From Henriciella pelagia (GTDB taxonomy: Bacteria > Pseudomonadota > Alphaproteobacteria > Caulobacterales > Hyphomonadaceae), in assembly GCF_002088945.1 (NCBI RefSeq), contig NZ_NCSU01000007.1, forward strand, positions 806,001 through 870,000: a DNA stretch of 64,000 nucleotides, written 5' to 3'. The stretch's first letter is position 1, and every line of letters starts with the position of its first letter. Below are positions 9,078-19,212 of the stretch, one piece after another. A program made the position numbers and the translations under genes. Below the pieces are notes generated by a model. That model did not search any database. It had not been told where the DNA came from and was given only the letters and a program-made list of their open reading frames with translations.

Positions 9078-9974
9078 CTAGAAGCGCGACAGCTGGCGCA
9101 TCTGGCGCTCGATGCCGCCACGGGCAGCTTGCGACATCACCTCGCTCCATAGCCGCCCCTTGGTGTCCTGGGGGAGGGCGTCAATCTTGCGCAGGATGGT
9201 GACGCCAAGATCACAGAAATTCACCTGCTCCATGGCCCGGTCCATTTCGGCCCGGCTGGAGCCTTCAAGCGTCATCAGCTTCATGATCTGCGGGTCAGTC
9301 ACCAGACCCAGCATGAGGGTCTGGACCGCCCGCTGGTCATCCGGGGTCAGCGGTCCGTAATTCCTGGGATTGGCCCGCGCATCATGGATCGCGTCGAGCA
9401 CGATGCCATTGAATTCCAGCCCGAAATTATAAAGCCCTGCACCATGCCCGACCCGGTCGAAGGCGGCGGCATAAAGCTGCTGCTCCGACAGGCTGGCCAG
9501 AGTAATCAGGTCCGAGCCCTTGCAATAAGGCGCTCCCGACCGCGACAGCTCAGTGAGCCCATCGATGCCGAGATCGAGCAATTCGTTGAAATAGCGCACA
9601 TCCGCCCGGGCGAGACGCTCGAAACTGTCCTCGATCTCGGCGTATCCGGCCTGCATGACGAGAACGCCGAGTTCGACATTGTCCGCGCCGCGGGATCTTG
9701 CCTTGTTCACGTCGCGCTGAAGATCGTTCGCGACCGACGGAAACGTCCTTTGAAGCTTGGTGAGATAGGCTTGGGTCGGCGTGTCCTCAAAGGCCGCGAG
9801 CAGGCTGGGGTCTGCCTGTTCTTCGGCAAGTCCGGGCACCGGTGCCTTGCCCTCGCCTGTAATGGACGGGAAGAACAGGACGCCGACGAACAGTGCCGAC
9901 ACGACGCCGATGGTGATGAGACCAAAGGCCAGTCCGCCTCCGGACTTGTCGTTTCCGTGTCTTGCGTCAAACAT
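9078..9974 (-). CDS. Hypothetical single-pass membrane-anchored protein
   Basis: The protein is 298 aa. A short N-terminal cytosolic stretch is followed by a transmembrane helix (about residues 15-35, LAFGLITIGVVSALFVGVLFF) and a predicted all-helical extracytoplasmic domain with three Cys residues. I do not recognise the family. It ends one base from the end of the convergent isomerase gene. Confidence 0.65.
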   Translation of the reverse strand: MFDARHGNDKSGGGLAFGLITIGVVSALFVGVLFFPSITGEGKAPVPGLAEEQADPSLLAAFEDTPTQAYLTKLQRTFPSVANDLQRDVNKARSRGADNVELGVLVMQAGYAEIEDSFERLARADVRYFNELLDLGIDGLTELSRSGAPYCKGSDLITLASLSEQQLYAAAFDRVGHGAGLYNFGLEFNGIVLDAIHDARANPRNYGPLTPDDQRAVQTLMLGLVTDPQIMKLMTLEGSSRAEMDRAMEQVNFCDLGVTILRKIDALPQDTKGRLWSEVMSQAARGGIERQMRQLSRF

Positions 9975-10038
9975 CCAGATCCCTCCCGGCCGAGGCTCAA
10001 CCTATCTAAAAAAGCCGGAAAAAGCTGAGATTTGGTTA

Positions 10039-11895
10039 TCAGGACTCAACCACACCGGGACCTGGGGGCTCGGCATAGAGGGCCTGGACGAGGGCATCGC
10101 GGCGGTCGATGACACACCTTTGGTTGACATAGCCCTTGTCGGTAATCTCACCGGCATCGATGGACGGCGGCTCCGTCATGACCACGAAACGCTTTATGCG
10201 CCGCGATGATCCCTTCTCGTTCGCATTGAAGGCCTTCACCTTCGCCGCAAGGTCCCCGACCAGCTTCATATAGCCCTTCTGCATGTCACCGTCGGCATCT
10301 TTCACATAGCTCTGGAAGGTTGCTGGCGCTGGCCAGAACAATGCACCAATGAAGTCCTTGTCCTGCCCGGCAATTACCGCATCGAAGACCAGCGGCGAGC
10401 AGGCCGCGACAAGATCTGGACGAAGCGTTCCGACGCTGACCCAGGTCCCGGTCGACAGCTTGAAGTCCTCGCCGACGCGGCCATCAAAGACAATGCCCTT
10501 ATTGGGGTCATTCTCGTCGACCATGACGGCGGCGTCGCCCAGCTTGTAATAGCCTTCCTCGTCAAACACTTCCTTGTTCTTCTCCGGCATGCCCCGATAA
10601 CCGTGCATCACGCTCGGGCCCTTCACGCGGACTTCCAGCTTGTCACCGGTCGGGACCAGTTTCAGTGTCATGCCCGGCAGCGGCAGGCCGATCAGGCCGA
10701 CCCGTTCAACCACCCAGTGCACCACGGTGATGCCCTGCGTCTCGGTCGCGCCATACATGGTGACGATCGGAATGCGTTTGCCTGTCGCCTTGATGGAAAG
10801 CGCCTGCAGGCGGTCATAAAGGTCATCGGACAGCGTCGCGCCGCCATAGCCGATCGACTTCATGTTCTTGAAGAAGGCGTGCAGCAGCTTCTCATCCTTC
10901 TCCATCGCATCGGCCAGCATGGAGAGGGCAATCGGCGCGGTACCGAATGTGCTCGGGCTGACATCATAGATGTTGCGGATGGTTTCGCCGAACAGGTCCG
11001 GGGTCGGCTTGCCCCCATCGATCCAGAAGGTCGCGCCATTCCAGAGTGCGCCGTTAAAATTCACATTGGAGCCGGAAATATGGTTCCAGGGCAGCCAGTC
11101 GAGGACATTGTGCACCTCATCGGGGTCATAGTCCGGGTCGCGGTCATTGTCGCGCAGCCCTTCCTGGCCGGCGATCATCGAACACATGGCCCCTTGCGTC
11201 GTCGGCACCGGCTTCGGCATACCGGTGGAGCCGGATGTGAACAGGTATTTCGCAATCGTTTCATCATTCAGGGAGGCCATTGCGTCGGCCACCGCTCCAG
11301 TTGGTTCGGTCTTGACCAGCGCATCGAAGGACTGGATCTCGTTCGTTGCGCCTTCCTTGGCAAAGACCGTACAGCCATGATCGCCAAGCGCCTCCAGCGC
11401 CTTCCTGAACGGCTCAACCTGCTGGACGAAGATCACATTCGGTTCGACAGCCGCGAAGCAATGCTTCAGCTTGCCAAAGTCCGAGGACATGGTGGAATAG
11501 GGAACCGAGATCGGCGCGACCGGTGCGCCCATTTTCTGCGCGGCAACAATGATCAGTGCACTTTCGATGGAATTGCCCGACAGGATCATGACAGGGGCGT
11601 CGGGGCCAGCGCCCATGTCGATGAAAGCCTGGGCCATCGCGTCAGTCTGCGCCTTGCCTTCGCCATAGGTGACCGCGCGCCACTCGTCGGTCACCGGGTC
11701 GCGCTGCTTCAGCCATGGGCGGTCCGGATGCTCTGCAGCCCGCTCATCGAGGCAGTGAGGAATGGTTTTCGGCCGGTCCCCCGGTTTCTGCCGCGGCGTG
11801 AGATAGATTGTGCCATCCGGCTTCCTGATCATCTCGATGTCCGGTTCTTTCTGCGGCAAGGGTTTGAACGGCGGCAGCGCCTGTCCGTCAGCCAT
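10039..11895 (-). CDS. Feruloyl-CoA synthase-like AMP-dependent ligase
   Basis: The start is set at 11895 (MADGQALPPF), which has a perfect GGAGG 7 nt upstream; the longer frame to 11973 has no such site. The product is 618 aa, typical of feruloyl-CoA synthases, which are longer than FadD-type enzymes. The AMP-binding P-loop reads YLFTSGSTGMPKPVP, and a later YGATETQG block matches the adenylate motif. These enzymes activate hydroxycinnamates or related acids with ATP and CoA. No enoyl-CoA hydratase or vanillin dehydrogenase gene is adjacent, so the aromatic substrate is only a family inference. Confidence 0.82.
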   Translation of the reverse strand: MADGQALPPFKPLPQKEPDIEMIRKPDGTIYLTPRQKPGDRPKTIPHCLDERAAEHPDRPWLKQRDPVTDEWRAVTYGEGKAQTDAMAQAFIDMGAGPDAPVMILSGNSIESALIIVAAQKMGAPVAPISVPYSTMSSDFGKLKHCFAAVEPNVIFVQQVEPFRKALEALGDHGCTVFAKEGATNEIQSFDALVKTEPTGAVADAMASLNDETIAKYLFTSGSTGMPKPVPTTQGAMCSMIAGQEGLRDNDRDPDYDPDEVHNVLDWLPWNHISGSNVNFNGALWNGATFWIDGGKPTPDLFGETIRNIYDVSPSTFGTAPIALSMLADAMEKDEKLLHAFFKNMKSIGYGGATLSDDLYDRLQALSIKATGKRIPIVTMYGATETQGITVVHWVVERVGLIGLPLPGMTLKLVPTGDKLEVRVKGPSVMHGYRGMPEKNKEVFDEEGYYKLGDAAVMVDENDPNKGIVFDGRVGEDFKLSTGTWVSVGTLRPDLVAACSPLVFDAVIAGQDKDFIGALFWPAPATFQSYVKDADGDMQKGYMKLVGDLAAKVKAFNANEKGSSRRIKRFVVMTEPPSIDAGEITDKGYVNQRCVIDRRDALVQALYAEPPGPGVVES

Positions 11896-11971
11896 GATAT
11901 CCTCCGAAATGTGTTCTGTTTGTCTGCCGACAGTTATACTCAGCCAGTATCCTGCCAAGTGAGACCAGATC

Positions 11972-12445
11972 ATGACCTCGCGGAACTACACGCTTCAACC
12001 TGTCGGATTCGCTAGGTCAGAGCGCACCGAACCCATCGACGATGGCTGGGACGCCATCCCGGCGCACATTGAGATGGATGCTGAGCAGTTCGGGCCAGAA
12101 GCACTCCATGGGCTCGACAGCTTCTCTCATGCAGAAGTGATCTTCCTCTTCGACCGTGTGCCGGATGAGGAGATAGAACGCGGCGCGCGTTACCCCAGGG
12201 GCAACAAGGACTGGCCGCTGACTGGCATCTTTGCCCAGCGCGGAAAGAACCGTCCCAATCGCCTTGGCCACACCGTCTGCCGCATCCTCAAGGTCGATGG
12301 CCTGAAACTGTATGTGGAAGGGCTGGACGCGATCGACGGCACTCCGGTCCTCGACATCAAGCCCGTGATGTCAGGCTTTCTCCCCCGCGGCGATGTGCGT
12401 GAACCGGACTGGTCGAAGGAGCTGATGCGCGGCTACTGGGTCTAG
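11972..12445 (+). CDS. TrmO family tRNA (N6-threonylcarbamoyladenosine37) methyltransferase / TsaA-like
   Basis: The protein is 157 aa, the single-domain length common in proteobacteria outside the enterics. The core signature FAQRGKNRPNRLG (usual form R-x-P-x-R-P-N-P-I-G) and DGTPVLDIKPV are both present. TrmO transfers a methyl group from SAM to t6A37 of certain tRNAs. It is divergent from the feruloyl-CoA synthase-like gene; the two start codons are 76 bases apart. Confidence 0.87.
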   Translation: MTSRNYTLQPVGFARSERTEPIDDGWDAIPAHIEMDAEQFGPEALHGLDSFSHAEVIFLFDRVPDEEIERGARYPRGNKDWPLTGIFAQRGKNRPNRLGHTVCRILKVDGLKLYVEGLDAIDGTPVLDIKPVMSGFLPRGDVREPDWSKELMRGYWV

Positions 12446-12517
12446 CGCGTGAAGTGCCCGAACATGCCAGCAGAGCGCTCATCCTGAGCGACGTCGATGG
12501 ACGAGCGCGGGCGCGTT

Positions 12518-14086
12518 CTAGCCGACCCTGCGGTCCGTGCCCTCCCAGAACGGTTCGCGCAGTTCCCGGCGGAGGATCTTGCCGGACGGGTTGCGCGGCA
12601 GCGCTGGGATGAAATCGACTGATTTCGGGCATTTGTAGGCGGCGATCTTCTCGCGCGTCCAGGCGATGATCCCGGCCGCATCCGGCTCGGCGCCTTCCTT
12701 CAGGACGATGATGGCCTTCACTTCCTCGCCCCATTTCTCGCTCGGAATGCCAATCACGGCGACGTCGGCGACATCCGGATGGCCGAAAATCGCATTCTCG
12801 ACCTCTGCCGGATAGACATTCTCGCCGCCCGACACGATCATGTCCTTGATGCGGTCATGGATGAAGAGAAAGCCGTCCTCATCGAAGAAGCCTGCATCGC
12901 CGGTGTGGAAGAAGCCGCCCTTCAGCGCGTCTTCAGTGGCCTCTTCGCGGGCCCAGTAGCCCTTCATCACGAAGTCTGCCTTGACGACGATTTCGCCCAC
13001 TTCGCCCTGCGGGACGGGCCTGTCGTCACTGTCGACCACCCGGACGATGGATCCGGGATACGGCACACCGCAGGAGCGCAGCTTGCCCCAGGCCGGGTCA
13101 TGCGCTTCAGGCGGCAGGAAGGTGCCGAGGCCGACCGTTTCAGTCAGGCCGTAAAGCTGGGTGAACTTGGCGCCGAACAGGTCCACCGCGCGGCGAAGCA
13201 GGTCTTCGGCAATCGGGGAGGCACCATAGGAAATGGTCTTCAGCGACGAGAAATCGCGCTCATCGACACCTGGCACCTGGCTCAGCATCAGGATGACGGC
13301 TGGCACCCAGAAAGTGTGGTTGATCTTGTGCTCCTCGACGAGGTCGAGGATCGTCATTGGCTCAATCTCGCGAAGGATGACCGTCTTCGCGCCCTGCGCG
13401 GCGGCGAGAATGCCAATATTGCAGCCCGCGACATGGAAAAGCGGCATGGCGTTCATCACCGCATCGCCCTCATCATAGAGCGCCCAGTCAAGCTTGGCGA
13501 CGCGCTCGAACACGGCCCTGTAATTGCCATTGGTCAGCATCACGCCCTTCGGCAGGCCGGTCGTGCCGGATGTGTAGAGCTGGATGACATCGTCATCATC
13601 CAGCGTCTTGAGCCCCGGCGCATCGGCGGACTGCTCATCGCGCCAGTCGACATAGGAAGGGCGATTGTCGACACCGCCATCGATTGCGACCACCTGTTTG
13701 AGGTCCGGGCAGTCCTTCACGATTTGCGCGGCGGCCTGGTAGAATTCCTTGGCAACGAACAGCACGGTCGCCTTGCTGTCGGCGAGGATGAACTGCATCT
13801 CCGGTGGTGCGAGCCGGTTATTGATGCCGGTCATCGCCGCGCGTGCCTTGGCGCAGCCGAACAGGATTTCGTAATAGACGTCCATATTCTTGCCGAGATA
13901 GGCGACCCTGTCGCCCGGCTGGACGCCAAGACCGGTCAGACCGTTGGCGACCTGGTTGGCGCGGCGGTCGAGGTCAGCATAGCTTGTCGACGCCCCCTCG
14001 AACCAGATCGCGATTTCATCAGGGCGCCGCTCTGCCTGGACGCGGGCAATATCGGCGAGGTGAGGCATGGCGACCGGATCGAGCAT
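12518..14086 (-). CDS. Long-chain/medium-chain acyl-CoA synthetase (class I adenylate-forming)
   Basis: The protein is 522 aa. The P-loop LYTSGTTGLPKGV, the YGLTET block, the HTGDAGFFDEDGF block and the C-terminal PSGKILRRELR lysine motif are all intact, so both domains needed for adenylation and thioesterification are present. ATG 14086 follows an AAGAGGAAG site; ATG 14068 is an alternative. The upstream region shared with the divergent GST gene contains a LacI-type palindrome. The acyl substrate cannot be read from sequence. Confidence 0.88.
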   Translation of the reverse strand: MLDPVAMPHLADIARVQAERRPDEIAIWFEGASTSYADLDRRANQVANGLTGLGVQPGDRVAYLGKNMDVYYEILFGCAKARAAMTGINNRLAPPEMQFILADSKATVLFVAKEFYQAAAQIVKDCPDLKQVVAIDGGVDNRPSYVDWRDEQSADAPGLKTLDDDDVIQLYTSGTTGLPKGVMLTNGNYRAVFERVAKLDWALYDEGDAVMNAMPLFHVAGCNIGILAAAQGAKTVILREIEPMTILDLVEEHKINHTFWVPAVILMLSQVPGVDERDFSSLKTISYGASPIAEDLLRRAVDLFGAKFTQLYGLTETVGLGTFLPPEAHDPAWGKLRSCGVPYPGSIVRVVDSDDRPVPQGEVGEIVVKADFVMKGYWAREEATEDALKGGFFHTGDAGFFDEDGFLFIHDRIKDMIVSGGENVYPAEVENAIFGHPDVADVAVIGIPSEKWGEEVKAIIVLKEGAEPDAAGIIAWTREKIAAYKCPKSVDFIPALPRNPSGKILRRELREPFWEGTDRRVG

Positions 14087-14127
14087 GTTCTGGGCTTCCT
14101 CTTGAGCTTGTCTGTAAATCGTTTACT

Positions 14128-14150
14128 CGCTTGAAAGCGCTTTCCAAGCG
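14128..14150. promoter_or_regulatory. LacI/GalR-type palindrome in divergent promoter region
   Basis: CGCTTG at 14128-14133 and CAAGCG at 14145-14150 are inverted arms around AAAGCGCTTT, giving a near-perfect palindrome with one extra base on the right. The centre GAAAGCGCTTTC matches the general LacI-family half-site pattern with a central CG. It lies between the acyl-CoA synthetase gene (start 14086) and the GST-like gene (start 14205), so it could control both. No LacI-family gene is seen in the window. Confidence 0.5.
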
Positions 14151-14204
14151 ACTGGGCAACCCTCCAGCAGAAGCTGACGCAGGGAGAAAGGGGCAGTAAA
14201 GGCC

Positions 14205-15155
14205 ATGGCCGGACCACAGACAATCATCCTCCATCACTACGAAACATCACCATTTTCAGAGAAGATCCGGTTGATTCTCCGCATGAAGAATCTCGGCTGG
14301 TCGTCGGTCGAGATCCCGTCCATCATGCCCAAACCGTTGCTGATTCCACTGACGGGTGGCTATCGAAAGACGCCTGTGCTGCAGATCGGCGCGGACATCT
14401 TCTGCGACAGCGCCATGATCATCCGCGCCCTCGAAGAACGCTTCCCCTTGCCGAGCATTGACCTGCCGGGCCATGAGGGCCTGTCGAACATGATTGCCGC
14501 CTGGACCGACGGAAAATGGTTCCAGACCAGTGTCGGGGTCATTTTCGGCGCGCTTGGCGACAAGGTGCCCGACGCCTTCAAGAAGGACCGCGAGAAAATG
14601 TCGGGCCGCCCCTTCGACACCAAGGCCATGGCCGCGGCAGCCCCGATGCTGCAGGACCAGTGGCGCGCCCAGCTGATGTGGATCGAGGAGAGGCTCGAAG
14701 GCGGGCAGGGCGCCGGTGCCGGCCAGTGGATTATCGGCATGAAGCCCGGCCTCGTCGATGCGCACGTCTTCATGAACCCATGGTTCGTCGAGAAGAATGT
14801 TCCGGACTTCCTCGAAGCCTGTTTCAAGTCGGCCCCGCGCACCAGGGACTGGTACCAGCGCATGAAGGAGATTGAAGGTCAGGAGCCGGAGGAGATCACC
14901 GGTGAGCAGGCTCTCAAGATCGCCCGCGACGCCGCCCCGCGTCTCAAGGCCGCCAAGACGGTTGGCGAACTGCAGGGCTTTGAGCCGGGTGAGCGCGTTG
15001 CTGTCGCCCCGGACGATTATGGCCGCGACTGGGTGGAGGGCGAAATCGTGATCGCGACGGCAGAGCGCATCATCCTGCATCGCCATGATGATCAGGCCGA
15101 GACGGTCAACGTCCATTTCCCGCGCACCGGATTCATGGTGCGCCGACTGGACTAG
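14205..15155 (+). CDS. Glutathione S-transferase family protein with C-terminal extension
   Basis: The protein is 316 aa, about 100 longer than a standard GST. Residues 1-80 form the thioredoxin-like GSH domain (LHHYETSPFSEKIRLILR, with Ser in the catalytic position, then GGYRKTPVLQIG). A helical C-domain follows, including GMKPGLVDAHVFMNPWFV. The last 60 or so residues (from GERVAVAPDDYGRDW) look like a small beta-rich appendage. Its stop overlaps the stop of the convergent ABC ATPase gene by 3 bases. Confidence 0.8.
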   Translation: MAGPQTIILHHYETSPFSEKIRLILRMKNLGWSSVEIPSIMPKPLLIPLTGGYRKTPVLQIGADIFCDSAMIIRALEERFPLPSIDLPGHEGLSNMIAAWTDGKWFQTSVGVIFGALGDKVPDAFKKDREKMSGRPFDTKAMAAAAPMLQDQWRAQLMWIEERLEGGQGAGAGQWIIGMKPGLVDAHVFMNPWFVEKNVPDFLEACFKSAPRTRDWYQRMKEIEGQEPEEITGEQALKIARDAAPRLKAAKTVGELQGFEPGERVAVAPDDYGRDWVEGEIVIATAERIILHRHDDQAETVNVHFPRTGFMVRRLD

Positions 15156-16093
15156 GCCACTTCACTCGTCATTGCGACAAACACGTCTTCAAGGTTTGGC
15201 TGGTCGGTGGAGAGGTCGGCCACACCGATACCGGCTTCGCGAACCTGTTCGAGGATACGGCCAATGCCGGTCTCGCTGGTGCGATAGCCGATCTTGAGGT
15301 CGCCGGTCGCCAACAGCTCGATATCGAGGGATTTCAGGCTGTCCGGCACGCTTTTCAGTTCCTCGCGCGGCGTGACGACGAGGATACGCTGGTCGAGCCG
15401 CTTCAGCAGCTGCCCGGTTGGTTCACACGCAATGATCTCGCCATGATTGACGATGGCGATCTCGTCGCAGAGCTCTTCAGCCTCTTCAAGATAATGCGTC
15501 GTCAGGATGATGGTCGTGCCTTCATCGTGCAGGCGGCGCACATATTGCCAGAGCGAGCGGCGCAGCTCGACGTCGACGCCTGCCGTCGGCTCATCAAGGA
15601 TCAGCACGGGCGGGTTATGCACCAGCGCCTTGGCCACCATCAGGCGCCGCTTCATGCCGCCCGAAAGCTGGCGCACATAAGCATCTTTTTTGTCGAGCAG
15701 GCCTACCGCATCGAGGATTTCCGATGTCCGCCGGTCGCCCTTGGGCACACCGTAAAAGCCCGCCTGCAGCTCCAGCGCCTCGGCCGGGGTGAAGAACGGG
15801 TCCATGGTGATTTCCTGGTTCACGACACCGATTGCCGCGCGGCTCGCACGCGGATGCTGGTCGATATCCATGCCCCAGATCTTCGCCGTGCCGGACGTCT
15901 TGGTCACAAGGCCGGCGAGAATGTTGATGAAGGTGGACTTGCCTGCGCCATTCGGGCCGAGCAGGCCGAAGATCGACCCGCGCGGGATCTTGATATCGAT
16001 GCCCTTCAGCGCCCGCTTTTCCGGCATCTTGCCGCTGGCTGCATAGGTTTTCTCGAGATTCTCGACTTCAATTGCATAGTCAGGCGCGGACAT
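15152..16093 (-). CDS. ABC transporter ATP-binding protein (ABC-2/CcmA-NodI type), orphan
   Basis: The protein is 313 aa. Walker A GPNGAGKST lies at residues 46-54, the signature is LSGGMKRR, Walker B is LILDEPTAGVD, and the switch His is in TTHYLEEAEE. A C-terminal region of about 90 residues after the ATPase core is typical of drug- or polysaccharide-export ATPases. No permease gene is adjacent: the next gene on this strand is a GST. The partner must be elsewhere, as is common for YadG/YadH-like pairs split in the genome. Confidence 0.9.
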   Translation of the reverse strand: MSAPDYAIEVENLEKTYAASGKMPEKRALKGIDIKIPRGSIFGLLGPNGAGKSTFINILAGLVTKTSGTAKIWGMDIDQHPRASRAAIGVVNQEITMDPFFTPAEALELQAGFYGVPKGDRRTSEILDAVGLLDKKDAYVRQLSGGMKRRLMVAKALVHNPPVLILDEPTAGVDVELRRSLWQYVRRLHDEGTTIILTTHYLEEAEELCDEIAIVNHGEIIACEPTGQLLKRLDQRILVVTPREELKSVPDSLKSLDIELLATGDLKIGYRTSETGIGRILEQVREAGIGVADLSTDQPNLEDVFVAMTSEVA

Positions 16094-16134
16094 TGGCCCT
16101 CCGATCCATCAGCTGAAGCCGACATATAGGGCGC

Positions 16135-16785
16135 TCAATCGCCGATCTGAACCACCGGGGTTTCTTTTTGTCTGCTCTGCGCACTCTGAAAGCCCGGACG
16201 CTCGCGCAGCCGGTCGAGATAGACCTTGCAGGACGAGGTGATGCACTTCTCCAGCGGCGGCAGTACTGACGCCAGCAAGATCGCATAGCCGATCGCGATA
16301 TCGGCCATGGTGAACCGCCCGCCAGCCATCCAGAGATTGTGCTCCAGATGGCGGTCGACGCTCATCAGCCTCCCGGCAAACCACATGCGATAGTCATCGG
16401 CGACCTGCGGCTGGCGCCGGTTCTTGGCCTCCAGCATCTCGTAGCGCAGCACCAGTGTCTGCGGAAAGGTCAGTGTCGCGTCGGAGAAGAACATCCAGTT
16501 CAGATACGCGCCATAATCCTTCTCGCCCGGCCGGATGATGAGGTCATGCCCCTCCTGCGTCTGGCCGAGATATTCGCAGATGGCGGTCGATTCCGTCATC
16601 TTCACCGTGCCGTCCGTATAGAACGGGATGGTGCCGAGCGGATTGATCTCAAGATAGGGCTTGTACTGGACGCGCGGCGGGAAGGGCAGGTTGATCAGCT
16701 CATACTCCATGCCAAGCTCTTCCAGCGCCCAGAGTGGGCGGAAGGAGCGCGCATTGCGGCAATGATAGAGTTTGGGTGTGGTCAT
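16135..16785 (-). CDS. Glutathione S-transferase family protein
   Basis: The protein is 216 aa, normal GST length. The N-terminal domain (LYHCRNARSFRPLWALEELG) has Ser/Arg in the active-site loop, and EINPLGTIPFYTDG followed by MTESTAICEYL gives the cis-Pro and the GSH gamma-Glu binding Glu-Ser pair. The C-domain carries GGRFTMADIAIGYAI, the N-capping box region. Detoxifying conjugation or thiol exchange in the cytosol is the family role. It is the second GST within 2.6 kb. Confidence 0.87.
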   Translation of the reverse strand: MTTPKLYHCRNARSFRPLWALEELGMEYELINLPFPPRVQYKPYLEINPLGTIPFYTDGTVKMTESTAICEYLGQTQEGHDLIIRPGEKDYGAYLNWMFFSDATLTFPQTLVLRYEMLEAKNRRQPQVADDYRMWFAGRLMSVDRHLEHNLWMAGGRFTMADIAIGYAILLASVLPPLEKCITSSCKVYLDRLRERPGFQSAQSRQKETPVVQIGD

Positions 16786-16906
16786 CTGTCTCCTCCCTGA
16801 GCTGCCGGACGCGTGCCCTTGGCAATTGACGCGGACGCCGGTCAGAGACTACCTATGGCGCTCATTTCAGGCAGGCAATGCTGTCATCGGGGAACGGGGT
16901 ATCATC

Positions 16907-17110
16907 ATGTCCACGACACCACTTCCAGACGCACCGGAAACGATCGTCACCAGCGAACATCGCGTCGCCTGCGATGGTGGCGGCGGACCGCTTGGTCATC
17001 CGATCGTCTGGTATGAGATGGGCGATGATGAAATGGTCGAGTGCGGCTATTGTGATCGCCGTTTCGTCCTCAAGGGCGGCCGCTTTGACCCGGACGCGCC
17101 GGCGCGCTGA
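16907..17110 (+). CDS. Zinc-finger domain protein (zf-CHCC type)
   Basis: The protein is 67 aa from ATG 16907, which follows a G-rich site (GGGGAACGGGG). The longer open frame upstream is not supported. The pattern C-D-G-G-G-G-P-L-G-H-P ... V-E-C-G-Y-C-D-R-R-F gives the Cys-His-Cys-Cys zinc site found in bacterial homologues of the mitochondrial NDUFS6 subunit. In alphaproteobacteria such proteins are linked to complex I or kept as small free proteins. It ends against the convergent WecG gene with no gap. Confidence 0.85.
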   Translation: MSTTPLPDAPETIVTSEHRVACDGGGGPLGHPIVWYEMGDDEMVECGYCDRRFVLKGGRFDPDAPAR

Positions 17111-17911
17111 TCAGCCGGCGGCCTTGCGCGCTTTCCGGTCGCGCCGCCAGATTCCGAAAATCTTCGGCCCGTCGATGAGGTAGCGTTTCACCATGCGCTG
17201 CGGCTCACTCGTCAGCCTGTGCAGCCATTCGAGCCGGTATCTGCGCATCCATTCCGGTGCGCGGCGTGTCTTTCCGGTCAGGAAATCGATGCTCGCGCCG
17301 CAGCAGATACCGACACCCTGTACGCCGCCATGCTCGCGCGCGGCGAGCGCCACCATCTCCTGCTGGGGTGAGCCTACGCAGAGAAAGTGAAAGCGCGCCG
17401 GGTTTGCCGCCATGAATTCGGCAGCCTTTCGGATCGCATCCGGATTGTTGCGCAGGCCCATGGGGGCATCGTGCCAGCGGACATCCGACAGGCCGAACTT
17501 GGCCTTGAGCGCCGTGATCTCGCTCGCTGTGCAGCCGACAACCACAACCGGCTCGTCGCGCTCAAGCTCCTTTTCAAAAATCGTCTGCACAATGTCTGCG
17601 CCCGGAGAGGCTGGCAGGTCCATCCGCTCCCAGCTGGCCAGCAGTTCAAGGATACGACTGTCATTCAGGATCAGGCCGGAGCCATGATACATCGCGCCAA
17701 GGTCTGGCTCGCGCTGCAGGCGCACGACATGGTCGACATTCGGCGTCACGACGTACCAGAAGCCTTCGCTGCCCAGCGCGTTGGCGGCGATATGGCGGGC
17801 GGCGTCGCGGGTCTTCATCGCCTGGAAAGGCAGGCCGAGAAACTGCTTGGCTCCGTTGCGGGGAGCGGTGGTCTCAATCGGCGTGTTCGGTGTAATCTGG
17901 GAGGCCTGCAT
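17111..17911 (-). CDS. WecG/TagA/CpsF family glycosyltransferase
   Basis: The protein is 266 aa. The family core is present: FWYVVTPNVDHVVRLQREPDL near the N-terminus, then the LNDSRILELLA block with its Asp, VVVVGCTASEITALKAKFG, and the C-terminal FLCVGSPQQEMVALAAREHGG and CCGASIDFLTGKTRRAPEW. Members (GT26) add ManNAcA or ManNAc-type sugars to undecaprenyl-linked glycans at the inner membrane. No capsule or O-antigen cluster is adjacent, so it is an isolated copy. Confidence 0.9.
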   Translation of the reverse strand: MQASQITPNTPIETTAPRNGAKQFLGLPFQAMKTRDAARHIAANALGSEGFWYVVTPNVDHVVRLQREPDLGAMYHGSGLILNDSRILELLASWERMDLPASPGADIVQTIFEKELERDEPVVVVGCTASEITALKAKFGLSDVRWHDAPMGLRNNPDAIRKAAEFMAANPARFHFLCVGSPQQEMVALAAREHGGVQGVGICCGASIDFLTGKTRRAPEWMRRYRLEWLHRLTSEPQRMVKRYLIDGPKIFGIWRRDRKARKAAG

Positions 17912-17962
17912 GGTGAACTCCTTTGCAGGTTTTAACTAAGAAAGTGCTTCCAGAGCAGGAAA

Positions 17963-19006
<1,044 letters not shown>

Positions 19007-19140
19007 GAAGCGAAAATAGCCAAATCATCGGTAAAAACAACTAAATAAATTAGTGAAATTGACTAAGCATGAAGCCACTGCAGCGCTCAGAAAAATAATT
19101 AATCTTGCAAAAACAAAGGTGTATCTGGTTACCACCAAAC

Positions 19141-19155
19141 TGGCACGGTCCTTGA
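19141..19155 (+). promoter_or_regulatory. Sigma-54 promoter of the psp operon
   Basis: TGGCACGGTCCTTGA matches the -24/-12 pattern TGGCAC-N5-TTG(C/A). It lies 58 bases before the first small psp gene and points away from pspF. The A/T-rich stretch at 19025-19125 between the promoter and pspF is where the PspF upstream activating sites would be expected. Confidence 0.85.
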
Positions 19156-19212
19156 AATAGGTATGGCATCACAGGCGATGGGCGTCGCCAAAACCGAAGG
19201 ACTAGAAAAGAA

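Noticed and set aside
10603..12015. 470-aa open frame on the plus strand
   Set aside because: Antisense to the feruloyl-CoA synthase-like gene; high G+C at third positions keeps the opposite frame open.
12779..14134. 451-aa open frame on the plus strand
   Set aside because: Antisense to the acyl-CoA synthetase; no recognisable domain or ribosome site.
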